Shown: piece after piece, positions 33,499 through 46,550 of the stretch
How positions within the stretch are numbered: position 1 is the stretch's first letter
How the letters are laid out: the number at the start of each line of letters is the position of its first letter
Source of the DNA: Allolobophora icterica
Lineage: Eukaryota > Annelida > Clitellata > Crassiclitellata > Lumbricidae
Reading direction: 5' to 3'
Assembly: GCA_963556255.1 (NCBI GenBank)
Contig: OY744613.1
Location: forward strand, 47,459,546-47,523,545
DNA length: 64,000 nt
Translations under genes and position numbers: made by a program
The notes under the pieces: model-generated
The model's input: the letters and a program-made list of their open reading frames with translations, nothing else
Told to the model about the DNA's origin: nothing
The model's database searches: none

Positions 33499-33969
33499 GG
33501 CAACTGTGCATCACAATGAATTCGGTCACAACTAGCTCGGGTACAAACCATGATCCAAGGGCGCCGAAACAGTTTTAATGGTGGATGGGACATTGGCGAA
33601 TCATGTAACTTTAAAAGGGAACCAGGTAGGGATACATTGTTATGATTGAGAATTCTCAACGAACTTATTATTTTCAGAGATTTAGACTTCTTTGGAAATT
33701 CCAGTGACTTATTATCATCGTTGTCTCGTTCTTTCAGACGAAAGAACAGCCATACAACCTAACATGCTAGCATATATAACTTGATTAAGAAGCGGTATTT
33801 GTTGACTAAAATTATCAGATGCAAGGATTACTGTGAAAAAAACAGACACATCATGGAGATCCATTGTAAATGTTCGTAGCCTAATCTGCACCTTAAATAG
33901 AAACACAAACGTGCAGACAGTTACATACATTCTCACGCGCACATAAGCGTACGATCCTGCTGTCCAATG
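33495..33969. other. no feature recognised
   Basis: No exon or element ends are seen. Confidence 0.3.
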
Positions 33970-34545
33970 CACGAGACGGGTGTAACTCTTATTCCCAGCT
34001 TAAAATAATCTGGCCTACGCCGGAGTAGTGGGTTAATTCGGCATGCGTGAGACAGGCGTACCGCCTTACGCTGGACATAACGCTATTCCGATTCTACCCT
34101 AGGTGTAAGTCCGCTATTCCTAGCTTAGCGGCGATTAGCAAAGATGGCGGCCGTTGTGATTCGCCGCTTCGAGGAAATTTTAGACGTCAAAAAGTGTTTC
34201 AGAGGCACCATAATTAGCTCGCCTCGTTCACCGACAACGAACTTTATATTGCTTTTCGTTTGCCGTCACAAAATGCTAAAAATTTGACGAGATACCTGAC
34301 GATGTTGCATTCGAAGTGCCGCGTCAGGTTCCGAACGGTCGGTAATGATGAGGGTATTTTCGCTGGGGAAAACCCAGAGATATGCATTGTCTCACACAGT
34401 TTACACCGGGAATAACTAATACGCTGGCTACACGGGTTCATGCATACCAACAAAGGCCAAGGCTTATTCAGGGAATAGTTACTCCGGGCGTAAGCGCTAT
34501 TCAGGGAATAATCTACTCTCGTCTTATGCATACGGCCCCCACTGG
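33970..34545. repeat. GC-rich possible DNA element with GGGAATA/TATTCC repeats
   Basis: Words such as CTTATTCCCAGCTTA, CGCTATTCC, CAGGGAATAGTTACTCC and CAGGGAATAATCTACTC occur in both orientations around a GC-rich core with AAGATGGCGGCC. GACGGGTGTAACTCTTATTCC on the left and the right complement (AAGACGAGAGTAGATTATTCC) may be diverged ends. No transposase is seen. Confidence 0.3.
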
Positions 34546-35159
34546 ATCTAAATTCACAGACGCATACACGCGTGCATTATGGTATACAGTACACCATATA
34601 ATCTTCAAAACCGCGTGCATTTAAGTCAAACTCACTATAACCAATACATCCTGACTTGAAGGTCTCCTGCCTCTCTCATTCTGTTATACCAATCAGAAAG
34701 ACGAGTCTTAGGTCGCTTGATAGATCAAACAAGAGTAGATTAGTTTATTTATTATGGATTTCATTCGACAGCCACAGTTTGGTATATATAACAAGAACTT
34801 TCAGTTAAAGTCTCCACATCGCTAGCAATCATCTTTAATAGGATATTAAGTCATTGCATACAATCATACAATTGCATACAATCATACAGTACCGGCCAAA
34901 CTATTTTTGTTATGCATCATCAAGTAGGCCTAGTGGTTATACAGGTAGAAATGAAAATGAAAATGTTGTAATACAAGGGGAAACACATTTTATATCCATG
35001 TCCCGATTCAAGATTCGCAGTGAAAAACGCCTTAAATGTATTCTTTCCTCGCACCAAACCAGGAAGTTCGTTAGAAACTCATGTCTTTGTAGCTTGCGAC
35101 AGAGTCTATCCACTTCGATAATTTTATGGACGTTTAGGTCATCACAGTATGCCATTAGG
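34546..35159. other. no gene; partly shared with 47.6-47.8 kb
   Basis: 34980-35060 contains ATTCGCAGTGAAAAACGCCTTAA, a diverged match to 47690-47715. Otherwise nothing is recognised. Confidence 0.35.
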
Positions 35160-35830
35160 AGCAAATGTGAAGTATATTTTGTTCAAACATGATTGTTTGC
35201 ACATGGATGTGAGATTAAGGTCCACAAAGGAGAGACATTAAAGAAACAGTTATGGTTTGTTTGAACAATTTAGAAATACTGATATATTACTATGATGCAT
35301 GCATGCATGCATACATACATACATACATACATACATACATACATACATACATACACACATACACACATACATACATACATACATACATACATACATACAT
35401 ACATACATGCATGCATACATACATACATACATACATACATACATACATACATACATACATACATACATACATACATACATACATACATACATACATACAT
35501 ACATACATACATTACATACATGCATACATGCATACATGCATACATGCATACATGCATACATGCATACATGCATACATGCATACATGCATACATGCATACA
35601 TGCATACATGCATACATGCATACATACAGTAGCCTACATACCTAAGCTTAAACAGTGAAGTCAGCGTCTGCACCCAAGCAACCAACGTTTATAGCCCAAG
35701 TGTGTCGCATTTCTAAGCAAAACTGAACAATAAATGCAGAAAGTGAGTTTCATTATATCTTTAGCAGCAAAAACAGTTCAATAGGTCTGAGTAACATGGA
35801 TTCATTCAAGCAATGCCTTGACCCTCAGAC
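35160..35830 (+). repeat. dispersed repeat containing (ACAT)n, copy L
   Basis: 35160-35283 (GTCCACAAAGGAGAGACATT ... ACTGATATATTACTATG) precedes (ACAT)n with ATGC-type interruptions at 35296-35630. 35631-35830 follows it (CCTAAGCTTAAACAG, GCACCCAAGCAACCAACG, GTGTGTCGCATTTCTAAGC). The right part matches 48371-48590 in direct orientation, and the left part matches 19071-19200 inverted. The tetranucleotide arrays give long meaningless ORFs. Confidence 0.75.
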
Positions 35831-36474
35831 TACCAAGGTTTTTTGTGACATCGGCGATTTTTACTGCGAATCGTGAATGCAATGGAAGACTGTTTCACAA
35901 ATATGGTCCAATATTGAATTTGCTGTATATTAGTAAAATAAATGGAAATATATATATTACTAGTATTGGAGAACAGTGGCGTACCGAAGGGGGGCAGAGG
36001 GGGCGAGTCGCCCCGGGCGGCACTTTTGCCGGGGAGGCAAAATAGGGCTGCTGAAAATATAAAAAGTGAATTTTGAATTTAAAAAAAAATTAGGGGAGAA
36101 AGAAAGAAAGAAATATCAATATCACTACCACATCGCATTTATCTACTAGGGCCTATTTTGTTTAACCTAATGTGTTTGTTTATGTAATGTTTGATGAGTC
36201 AATAAACTGATTGATTGATTGATTGAAGAGAAGGAAGGAAAGAAAGCATCCGTCACTTTGGTCAAGTCGGCTTGGCTTCCGTTGATCGTCAGGGGCGGCA
36301 TTACTTTTAGAGGTATACGTTAAAGTTAAACACTAAAAAGAATTGCAGAAAAGGAGGCGGAATCGCATTTATCTACTAGGGCCTAAACAGTCTACTTTAA
36401 AGCATATTTTTCTATGCTGCCATTCATAATCATAATATACAGGCCCTATACGCTATATGTAGGCTATACCCAGG

Positions 36475-37790
36475 CAGCACACAAACGTTAATAAAACGTT
36501 GGCAAATGGTTGGCGGACACGTTCGTCTAACGTTTGAATAAAACGTTTATTAAACGTTGTTTTGGCAGTTGTTTAAACGTTGATAAAACGGTTACATGCA
36601 AACGTTAAATAAGCGTTATGCTAACCAAAATTAAACGTTATTTTAACGTTGATATAATGTTGATCCAACGTTGAAAAAAAGTTATCGGACACGTTTTTCT
36701 AACGTTTGAATAAAGGTAGTTTGGCAGTTGTTTTAACGTTGATAAAACGATTACATGGAAACGTTATTTTAACGTTGATATAATGTTGATCCAACGTTGA
36801 AAAAAGTTATCGGACACGTTTTTCTAACGTTTGAATAAAGGTAGTTTGGCAGTTGTTTTAACGTTGATAAAACGATTACATGGAAACGTTATTTTAACGT
36901 TGATCCAACGTTGAAAAATGGTTATCGGACACGTTTTTCTAACGTTTGAATAAACGTAGTTTGGCAGTTGTTTTAACGTTGATAAAACGATTACATGGAA
37001 ACGTTATTTTAACGTTGATATTATGTTGATCCAACGTTGAAAAATGGTTATCGGATACGTTTTTCTAACGTTTGAATAAAGGTAGTTTGGCAGTTGTTTT
37101 AACGTTGATAAAACGATTACATGGATACGTTATTTCAACGTTGATATTATGTTGATCCAACGTTGAAAAATGGTTATCGGACACGTTTTTCTAACGTTTG
37201 AATAAAGGTAGTTTGGCAGTTGTTTTAACGTTGATAAAACGATTACATGGAAACGTTATTTCAACGTTGATATTATGTTGATCCAACGTTGAAACATGGT
37301 TATCGGACACGTTTTTCTAACGTTTGAATAAAGGTAGTTTGGCAGTTGTTTTAACGTTGATAAAACGATTACATGGAAACGTTAAGGAAACGTTATGCTA
37401 ACTGAAATTAAACGTTATTTTAACGTTGATATAATGTTGATCCAACGTTGGAATATGGCTAGTGGACGTTTTCCTAACGTTTGAATAAACGTTGGTTTGG
37501 CAGTTATTTTAACGTTGATAGAACGCTTACATGCAAAGGTTAACATGCAAAGGCTACATGCAAAGGCTAACCAAAATTAAAACGTTATTTAAACATTTGT
37601 ATAACGTAGATCCAACGTTGAAATATGGTTAGCAGACGTTTTTCTAACGTTTGAATAAATGTAGTTTTGGCAGTTGTTTAAACGTTGATAAAACGATTAC
37701 ATGCGAACAATAATGAAACGTTATGATAACCAAAATCAAAATGTTTGCACAATGTTGATCCAATGTTTATATTATGCCCACAATTTATCA
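36475..37790 (+). repeat. AACGTT-rich minisatellite, about 126-bp units
   Basis: The phrase GTAGTTTGGCAGTTGTTTT recurs at about 36718, 36841, 36956, 37082, 37208 and 37334. Each unit holds several AACGTT palindromes (AACGTTGATAAAACGATTAC, TTGATCCAACGTTGAAA, TTTTTCTAACGTTTGAATA). Confidence 0.9.
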
Positions 37791-38165
37791 TGTGTACAAA
37801 ACAGTAAAACTAAGCATGATGTAGGCCAAAAATTATAAAGCTTCATAAAGCCTAAAGTAATGTCATATGTTGCAGCTACTAGTAGAAACATCTTTTCTCA
37901 TTATTTTACAGCAATCTAATAAACTGTCTAATTGTCCGAATCAACAGGAGCTGGTTCTGATGGACACCGACGCCTTTTTTTTTGCTCGCAACTTCTGGTC
38001 AATCTTTCAGGTTGTTCTCAATTTCTGCACGAAATGCATTTGCCGAAAGGGATCCATGCGAACAGCTCCTGTGATAAGATAATAATTACACAATAATTAA
38101 CAAAACTTTATACTCAAAGTCCCAATACATTGTGAGTTGCATTTGGGGACAGAAGTACAGCTTAA

Positions 38166-38618
38166 GGGGCCGTCCATATATTACGTACGCAAAGAGGGGG
38201 GGGGGAGGGGGGTCAGATTTTGGCGATTTTGCGTACGGGTGCGTACGGGGGGTGGCCGAAATGTGTACGTACGCAAAATAAATTTCGAATTATGACGTCC
38301 ACATTAGCCTATTTATAACTCTGTATTGTCCTATAGTCGTCCGATGGCATTTTATTACATGATATAAAAGCCATGTGAAGTTATTCTGTGCTGTGAACGA
38401 GACACCTATAATTTGTTTATATTGGCCCTCACTCATCCTTCAATCTGGCCTAAAGTGCAGAGAGACACTTTCTGCCGCTGGTCTTCTCGGGCGGGGGGGG
38501 TGTGCGTCAAGCGTACGTACGCAGGGGGGGGGTGCGGAAGAAAGTACGCTTGCGTACAGGGGGGGGGGAGGGGTCCAATTTTCCCGAATTTTTGCGTACG
38601 TAATATATGGACGGCCCC
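38166..38618. mobile_element. Harbinger-like MITE, GGGGCCGTCCATATATTACG ends
   Basis: The inverted ends GGGGCCGTCCATATATTACG and CGTAATATATGGACGGCCCC are nearly perfect and are flanked by TAA on both sides (38163-38165, 38619-38621), the 3-bp TWA target of PIF/Harbinger elements. The inside has three long G tracts next to GCGTACG words. Confidence 0.75.
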
Positions 38619-39307
38619 TAAGCTCATATGCAGCAGTTTAAAACGCCAAACAACAACTTATTGAAAAATTAAATACCGAATAAATAATAAATGAATAGCA
38701 AGATCAATCATATCCTATTAAATTTTCATATTAAAAGTGATTGAAGAATTATTAAAGGTATCAAGTGAACCATCTACCATGCTCTTTCCTGGCTGCCCAA
38801 TTTCAGAAAATTAATCTAATGAACAATAGAAGAGAGTAAGAGAGATTCAGAGTCCACAAAGCCAAAAACTGAAAAGGTTTGTTAACAGTGTAATAAAAGT
38901 TTCAGGTTTTTATTAAAGTTTCAGTTTCCATTTCAATCAATAGAAATAGCCTCATCTCAATTTCTATTTCAGTTAAAGTTTAATTGAATATCTAAAGGAG
39001 TTTCAGTTTTCATCGAATTTTCTATTTCAGTTTCTCACATTGTTAAGCAAAGCTATGAGCCAATGCGTGATATGAACATGTTCACACATGAAACTTCTTA
39101 TGAAAAGCTGTTATTTATGAACATATTCATAATTTTATACGAACACACTTGCAACACTCATATTTAAATAGGATAGCCTCAACAACTGAATAGTCAGCAA
39201 GGAAAATGATTTACTAAAGTCCTTCTACAACACGCAGATTAACTTAAAGAAAACACACAACGTTCCAATTGCTACTAGTTTTGTTTATCTTCCCAGCTAT
39301 CAAATTA

Positions 39308-40236
39308 TTAAAGTGTGTACATAACCCATGTAGACAAAGCCATTTTCTTTAAGGTGGTGGCATTCAAGAACAAAGTCATGAAGTCCAAATTTTTTGGTTT
39401 ACTTAAACCATAACAGATACCAATAATAAATGCCTTGTTGGCAAATGGCTTTATCTTGCCAATTAAGGGACAAAACTGTCCATTCATGCTTTTGAACACA
39501 GGTACACCATCAAAATTTACTTGTAAATAAGTTTCAGAAGCTTCTTTAACAAAGTCAGAACCTTGGTTGTGACTCAATCTCAATCGCTACAACAAAAAAT
39601 GGTAATACTTTCCACCTGAAACATGCTGCACAAAAGGCTCTACTTCACGTGTGCATGCTGTTTTAAGGAGAGTGCGGGGATCTTTTGGTAACTCAGCATG
39701 TCGTTTCCTTAAAATATAAAGCAATGTTGCTAATGCATTCATTGGAACAGAGTGAGCAATTGCCTAGAATGACAACTCACTAGCTGAATCATCATAATTG
39801 GGGCGGTCATCCTCACTTTCGCTGTCTGTGAGTAATGATATACAAGTTCTTCAATCTCCTTATCCAAGTCATGACATTTTGTATGGTGATAATTTCAACT
39901 GTCACTATCTGATTCTGAAAGTACCATTGTACATTTCCCCAAAACAAATGTCTAGAATGTCTGACTTTCTGTAGAATTGGCCCAAAGTTCAATAATAAAC
40001 CCTCGATTCAGATGGTTTGAGTATGCTTCAAATGCTGGACAATGTTCTCCTTCGGCTGAAGGAGGACATGGTTCAGCAGAAACGACTTCCTCTGCAGCTT
40101 TCCACTCCACACTGATATCTTCCAATACGCTTTCCACAGCCGCACGAATGTTAGGGCGCCAAGTCCTATAAGATGACATAATGTAATACCATATAATTTT
40201 GTTCCAGATGTCAAGGGTCATTCGGTCGGGAAACAA
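39308..40236 (-). pseudogene. decayed transposase of the 6.1 kb element
   Basis: The - strand frames read, in order: an N-terminal part (40236-39952), NALATLLYILRKRHAELPKD and PRTLLKTACTREVEPF (about 39750-39650), a stop at about 39590, then YLQVNFDGVPVFKSMNGQF and AFIIGICYGLSKPKNLDF (39520-39370). Near 39365 a frame change continues LECHHLKENGFVYMGYVH. The NFDGVPVFKS phrase matches, from memory, a metazoan transposase family with a DGLPLFKSS motif. At least two stops and one frameshift show it is dead. I see no later catalytic part. Confidence 0.6.
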
Positions 40237-42468
40237 ACACCTCTACACAGCAATCCAGTGACATTGTATCTGATCTACAATGAACAATCATTGAGCAACT
40301 TGTTAATTTTCTACATTATTTGTGCATTTTGTTTTCATTCTCCTAGAAGAGCAATATAGGTGGCAGTGAAGGCTAGTAAAAAGTGTGGGTCAAGGACAAG
40401 GCAACTAATGCAGCTTCGAAGACAATGGAATCTGGGGACCATCACAAGCTCCCTAAGCCAAGATGTAGGACACTGTAGGCAGAGAATCCAATTACTTCAC
40501 TAATTTGAAGCATATGATATTGTTCTTTAAATTTAAAATCGACTTAAATTACTTAAAGAAAATTTGGCAATTTATTGTTTAGTCATCCCAAATTATCAGC
40601 AAACTTGCGCTAATGGGGTCCCTAATTTTGCAACCTGGCTATATTCGAAATTCAAGGTGACTATGTATATCAAGAGGTCTCATCGTAACACTAATAGGCC
40701 TAGTTTAATTAAACAAGATCGACAAATATTCACAGACTAACAAGATTAGTTTAATTAAACAATTAACCAACCAATCTTGAGACTATATAAAAGTCACATA
40801 GTAAAAACATTAAGAAAGTAAACAATTTTAAGCTAAATTTAAAGCTGAAATGTTCAAGTTAAGTGTTCAAAGGAAATGTTAAAGTGAATTCTGAACAGCA
40901 ATAATTTAATAATCACAATTTTCTACTGTGGTCAACAGTGCAATGCGTGTAGTTACCCTGTTCCTGTTATCTTCTTCTTCTTTAAGTTCTCTGCCCTTTG
41001 GAAGGTTTCCACTTTCAATGATGCCATTCCTCTCTTCGCTGTGCTGTTCCTGTTATAGTAAGGTGAAAAGAAAGCTTAACTCTTTTAAAACTGTGCATGT
41101 TTCGAGTCTATACGGCTGTTTCAATAGTCAGAACCATTGTCTCCAAAACTAGTCTTATTAGTCTCATTGGTGCTATTTTCATTATTAGCATCTTTGAAGC
41201 ACATGTTAACCCTTCTTCCATTTAACTAGGCTTATTAGTGTCAGTAGGTGACCTCTTGTAATACAGAGTCCCCTTGAATTTGGGTCTGTAAGGATGTATC
41301 TAATTAATATTAGGGACCCCGATAGTGCAAGTTTGCCAAATTATCTATGCAATATAACAGATCTATCGTTTTGGCGCTGAAAATTAAAACTACAGATGCA
41401 CCTTAATGAATTTGTCTACAATGCATTACTAATAGCAAAGTTCGAAGAGAAATTCTTTAACATGTCATATTTCATACAACAAACCACTGTTGAAAATGTT
41501 ATGCAGCTTAAACATGTCAACCAGAAGTTCAAGTCATGTTAACACCAGAATTTTAACATCTGGACTTAGACCGCCATATCATGTAATCTTACAGCACATT
41601 TGTCAGTCTGAATTTAATAAACGAATATTGTTAGTATTAGTACTAAGTGTGAACCGTGAACGTAAAAATTAAGTTTGTACCCTCAACGATAAATTACCGA
41701 ACTTAGTTAATTTCCACTTCATAAAAACAATATGTGCTAAAAAAAACAAATACAACTTCAAGAAATGTATACAATTATTTTAAAAGTACATTTGTTAACA
41801 ATAACACGCAATTTAGCTTTGAAAATAAAGAAAAACCTTTTCTACCGACACGAAACTGTTGAAACGAATCCCCACGTGTTTGTCTTTGTTTCAAAGAAGG
41901 ACGAGATATCGACGAACCCCTTCCCATGAACTTTGATTTTCCGGATATCCATGATGGCGGTCACCAACAGTTTTATAGCGCTATGACTAAATGTTTCGTG
42001 GCGTGTTGATACTTTCATAATTTCATTCTACTGCTACGTACTTTCGCTCAATCATACATTCTATTTCTATGACCAGTAAATATAAAAAAGCAGAATTACT
42101 TTAAAACCTTAGTGTACTTTATTTTTATTTTTATTTTTACGTCCATGAATAGGCCAAAGATCTCAGAGTCAGTGACTCCAGGATCTTTGATAGGCCAAAG
42201 GTTTATAATTAAAAGTAAGTAAGTATATTCTTTATTTGACCAGTTGACATAACGCAGTCTGGTTGTATATTATACGGCAAAGGGTTTCACGTTGTGCATG
42301 GAGGTTGGAGCAGCAATTTTAAAGGTGCAGAAATTCGACTTTTGAATACATGTTTTTAAAGTTTTCAACATCATACGTTCATAAGTTTAGCCTAACTGTA
42401 CAAAGCTAAGAATATCGTTGAAGTTAAAAATGTTTACGAAGAATAAACGAAACGGAAAGTGGTATTGA
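40237..42468. other. interior of the 6.1 kb element, no gene recognised
   Basis: There is no other frame with family motifs. A short palindromic block AGGCCAAAGATC ... GATCTTTGATAGGCC lies at about 42153-42200 next to TTTTTATTT repeats. Confidence 0.35.
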
Positions 42469-42604
42469 TATCAATTTATAATTAGGCTAAAAGACGAACA
42501 TGTCCACTAACCATTTACCTATGTTTTATTAACGTGTGTGTGCTGCCTAGGTATTTTAGGCCTATCAGAAATCATACGATCGACGCCGATTAGGCCTGTT
42601 AGAG

Positions 42605-42950
42605 CAGCGGTTCCCAAACTTTTCTGGGTCGCGACCCACGTGTGAATATGTTGGAAATCTAAATACCCACTGTGTAAAATTAAGCATTGTGTACTAAAAT
42701 TTGCTTCGTAAATTAGTATTGAAATATGCGGATTTCCGTACAGCGCTTGGAAGTTTAAAGCATTAAAAGGAAATTTAGGTAAAAACAGTTAATAATATTA
42801 TTTATTACAATCCAGCTAGTTATATTCCAATCATAGCCAAAAGTTGTTGCTGCAAAAAATAAATGTTTCTCTAAAAAATTTGGCGACCCACTTGCCAGAG
42901 CTTCGCGACCCACTTTTGGGTCGCGACCCACAGTTTGGAAAACTCTTCGT
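42605..42950. mobile_element. hAT-like MITE, CAGCGGTTCCCAAACTTTT end
   Basis: The left end CAGCGGTTCCCAAACTTTT is followed by TGGGTCGCGACCCA, which recurs in inverse near 42918-42931 before a degraded right end AGTTTGGAAAACTCTT. No clear target duplication remains. Confidence 0.55.
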
Positions 42951-43109
42951 TTATTTTACCCGACTTGTTTTCGTCGTTATCAAGAAAAGAAACTGTGTGC
43001 AATTGTGTTAGTCTTGCAACTTTTAAGATTTTATGTTCATCCGGTATCCTACTTACCGGTAGGCCTACAAAACGTCATTGATTTATGTGCAAATAATCGT
43101 CTATAGGCC

Positions 43110-46100
43110 TATATATATATGGAATGACCGATAATTTGGTTGCAACGCTTAAGTAACGTTGGAAAACTCTTATCGGGTAACGTTTATTACAACACGTTTC
43201 CACAACGTTACGAAAACGTTTGTCAACTTGGATCACGAATAAATAGTCTTAGTGCCAGGGAATCTTCTATATTCACGCACTATTAAGTTCAATTGGTACA
43301 AAACGCCATTGATTAATGTGCAAAACAACGCATCTATATGGGCCTATATAGAATGAACGATAATTTCATTGAAACGCTTAAGTAACGTTAGAAAAACTTT
43401 ACTCGGAAAACGTTTATTACTTCACGTTTCCACAACGTTATAAAAACGTTCGCAACTTGGAACATGAATAAAATCGTCCCAATGCTAGAGAAGCTTCATG
43501 CACGCGCTACCTATGTTCATCTGGTCAAATCGCCATTGATATACATGCAAACAATTCGTCTGAATATAGAATGAACGAGAATTTGGTTGAAACGTTAAAG
43601 TAACGTTAGAAAAACTCTTGTCGGATAACGTCTATTAATGCACGTTTCCACAACGTTATAAAAACGTTTGTAACTTGGAACATGAATAAATCGTCCCAAT
43701 GCTAGAGAAGCTTCATGTTCGCGAGATTTATGTTTGCCTGGTGTAAAATGCCATTGATTTACATACAAACAATTCGTGTATATATAGAATGAACGAGAAT
43801 TTGGTTGAAACGTTAAAGTAACGTTAGAAAAACTCTTGTAGGATAACGTATATTAATGCACGTTTCCACAACGTTATAAAAACGTTTATAACTTCCATCA
43901 TGAATAAATCGTCCCAATGCTAGAAAAGCTTCATATTCGCGAGATTAATGTTTACCTGGTGTAAAATGCCATTGATTTACATACAAACAATTCGTGTATA
44001 TAGAATGAACGAGAATTTGGTTGAAACGTTAAAGTAACGTTAGAAATACTCTTGTTCGATAACGACTATTAATTAACGTTTCCACAACGTTATAAAAACG
44101 TTTGTAACTTGGAACATGAATAAATCGTCCCAAAGCTAGAGCAGCTCCATGTACGCGCTATTTATGTTCATCTGGTGCAAAACGCCATTGATTTACATGC
44201 AAACAATTCGTCTGAATATAGAATGAACGAGAATTTGGTTGAAACGTTAAAGTAACGTTAGAAAAACTCTTGTCGGTTAACGTCTATTAATTCACATTTC
44301 CACAACGTTATAAAAACGTTTGTAACTTGGAACATGAATAAATCGTCCCAAAGCTAGAGAAGCTCCATGTACACGCTATTTATGTTCATACTAGTGTATT
44401 TGCCCGTCATATTATGACGTCATATTATAGGCCTATATGTATCGTTGGTTATCGCCGTCGTAAAGACAGCCGTCGTCAAGACAAACTGTTTATGTTTCAC
44501 AATAGAACAGAACCCGTTTGTGACGTAGCGTCCCCCGACAGACGGACACTATATGGATATTATATGTATAGATGGTGCAAAACGCCATTGATTTACATGC
44601 AAACCATAAAAGTCTGAATATAGAATGAACGAGAATTTGGTTGAAACGTTAAAGTAACGTTAGAAAAACTCTTGTCGGTTAACATCTATTAATTCACGTT
44701 TCAACAACGTTATAAAAAAACGTTTGTAACTTGGAACATGAATAAATCGTCCCAAAGCTAGAGAAGCTCCATGTACGCGCTATTTATATTCATATGGTGC
44801 AAAACGCCATTGATTTACATGCAAACAATTCGTCTGAATATAGAATGAACGAGAATTTGGTTGAAACGTTAAAGTAACGTTAGAAAAACTCTTGTCGGAT
44901 AACGTCTATTAATTCACGTTTCCACAACGTTATAAAAACGTTTGTAACTTGGAACATGAATAAATCGTCCCAATGCTAGAGAACCTTCATGGACGCGCTA
45001 TTTATGTTTACCTGGTGTAAAATGCCATTGATTTACATACAAACAATTCGTGTATATATAGAATGAACGAGAATTTGGTTGAAACGTTAAAGTAACGTTA
45101 GAAAAACTCTTGTCGGATAACGACTATTAATTAACGTTGCCACAACCTTTTAAAAACGTTTGTAACTTGGAACATGAATAAAATCGTCCCAAAGCTAGAG
45201 AAGCTCCATGTACGCGCTATTTATGTTCATCTTGCGCAAAACGCCATTGATTTACATGCAAACAATTCGTCTACATATAGAATTAACGAGAATTTGGTTG
45301 AAACGTTAAAGTAATGTTAGAAAAACTCTTGTCGGATAACGTCTATTAATTAACGTTTCAACAACGTTATAAAAACGTTTGTAACTTGGAACATGAATAA
45401 ATCGTCCCACTGCTAGAGAAGCTTCAAGCACGTTCTATTTATGTTCACCTGGTGCAAAACGCCATTGATTTATAACAAACAATTCGTGTATATATAGAAT
45501 GAACGAGAATTTGGTTGAAACGTTAAAGTAACGTTAGAAAAACTCTTGTAGGATAATGTCTATTAATGCACGTTTCCACAACGTTATAAAAACGTTTGTA
45601 ACTTGGAACATGAATAAATCGTCCCAATGCTAGAGAAGCTTCAAGTACGTTCTATTTATGTTCACCTGGTGCAAAACGCCATTGATTTATAACAAACAAT
45701 TCGTGTATATATAGAATGAACGAGAATTTGGTTGAAACGTTAAAGTAACGTTAGAAAAACTCTTGTTCGATGACGACTATTAATTAACGTTCCCACAACG
45801 TTTTAAAAACGTTTGTAACCTGGAACATGAATAAATCGTCCCAATGCTAGAGAAGCTCCATGTACGCGCTATTTATGTTCATCTGGTGCAAAAGGCCATT
45901 GATTTACATGCAAACAATTCGTCTACATATAGAATTAACGAGAATTTGGTTGAAACGTTAAAGTAACGTAAGAAAAACTCTTGTCGGATAACGTCTATTA
46001 ATTAACGTTTCAACAACGTTATAAAAACGTTTGTAATTTGGATCATGAATAAATCGTCCCACTGCTAGAGAAGCTTCATGTCCGCGCTATTTATGTTCAT

Positions 46101-46548
46101 CTGGTACAAAAAGCCGTTGACTTAGGCCCCTACGTGCAAATAATTCGTGGACATAGCATAATGTCATGTATTTCTGAAACGTTTTTGGAACGTTACGGAA
46201 ACTTGCTTAGGCTAACCGATTGCCTACACACGTTTCCGGAACGTTACCGAAACGTTTGTGCATTGGTACTTAAATTAATCAGCCTTACGTCAAAGAGGCT
46301 TGTATTGAAGCGTTGCTGTTTTCACCTTGAACAAAATTCAGCCAATCTTGGTGCAAAAAACTTGACTACAGCGTCAATTGAGATTTTTGTGCAAACGTTT
46401 ATCAACGTTAGGAAAACATTTGTAACGTAACCCATTAATTGCCAACGTTTCTGCAACGTTACCGAGACGTTTAGATTCTAACGTCAACCATTATACAACG
46501 TTTCTAACTAAAACAAAACGTTGAATAAACGTTTGCGTGCTGCCTGGG
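43110..46548 (+). repeat. AACGTT-rich satellite-like array, about 218-bp units, ending in a CTGCCTGGG terminus
   Basis: The phrase GAACGAGAATTTGGTTGAAA recurs about every 218 bp from roughly 43,575 to 45,940 (eleven copies). A unit includes AACGTTAAAGTAACGTTAG, CCACAACGTTATAAAAACG, CATGAATAAATCGTCCC and AAACGCCATTGATTTACATG. The array ends at 46548 with TGCGTGCTGCCTGGG plus TA, the same terminus as the 6.1 kb element. It therefore looks like the right part of a related transposon whose left end is missing. Confidence 0.85.
44391..44573. mobile_element. insertion within one array unit
   Basis: One unit is about 183 bp longer than its neighbours. The extra sequence starts near ACTAGTGTATTTGCCCG and ends near ATTATATGTATAGATG. 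It has ATTATGACGTCATATTAT and GTCGTAAAGACAGCCGTCG, but no clear ends that I can identify. Confidence 0.45.
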
Positions 46549-46550
46549 TA

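Larger units (their letters stand above)
36469..42551. mobile_element. 6.1 kb DNA transposon with CCCAGGCAGCAC ends and TA target
   Basis: CCCAGGCAGCACACAAACG at 36469 is matched in inverse at 42551 (complement CCTAGGCAGCACACACACG). The similarity continues for about 65 bp through AATGGTT and GGACACGTTCGTCT. TA flanks both ends. The left subterminal part is an AACGTT-rich array (36475-37790). The interior carries a decayed transposase on the - strand (39308-40236) and a Harbinger-like MITE (38166-38618). Confidence 0.7.

Noticed and set aside
33350..33659. IYIYIY-repeat ORFs
   Set aside because: Products of the (TA)n microsatellite.
37867..38082. 71-codon ORF right of the AACGTT array as a transposase start
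   Set aside because: No match to the transposase phrases, which lie on the other strand.
36475..46548. CRISPR-like regular repeats
   Set aside because: Units of 126 and 218 bp with no constant short repeat plus unique spacers, inside animal transposon DNA.
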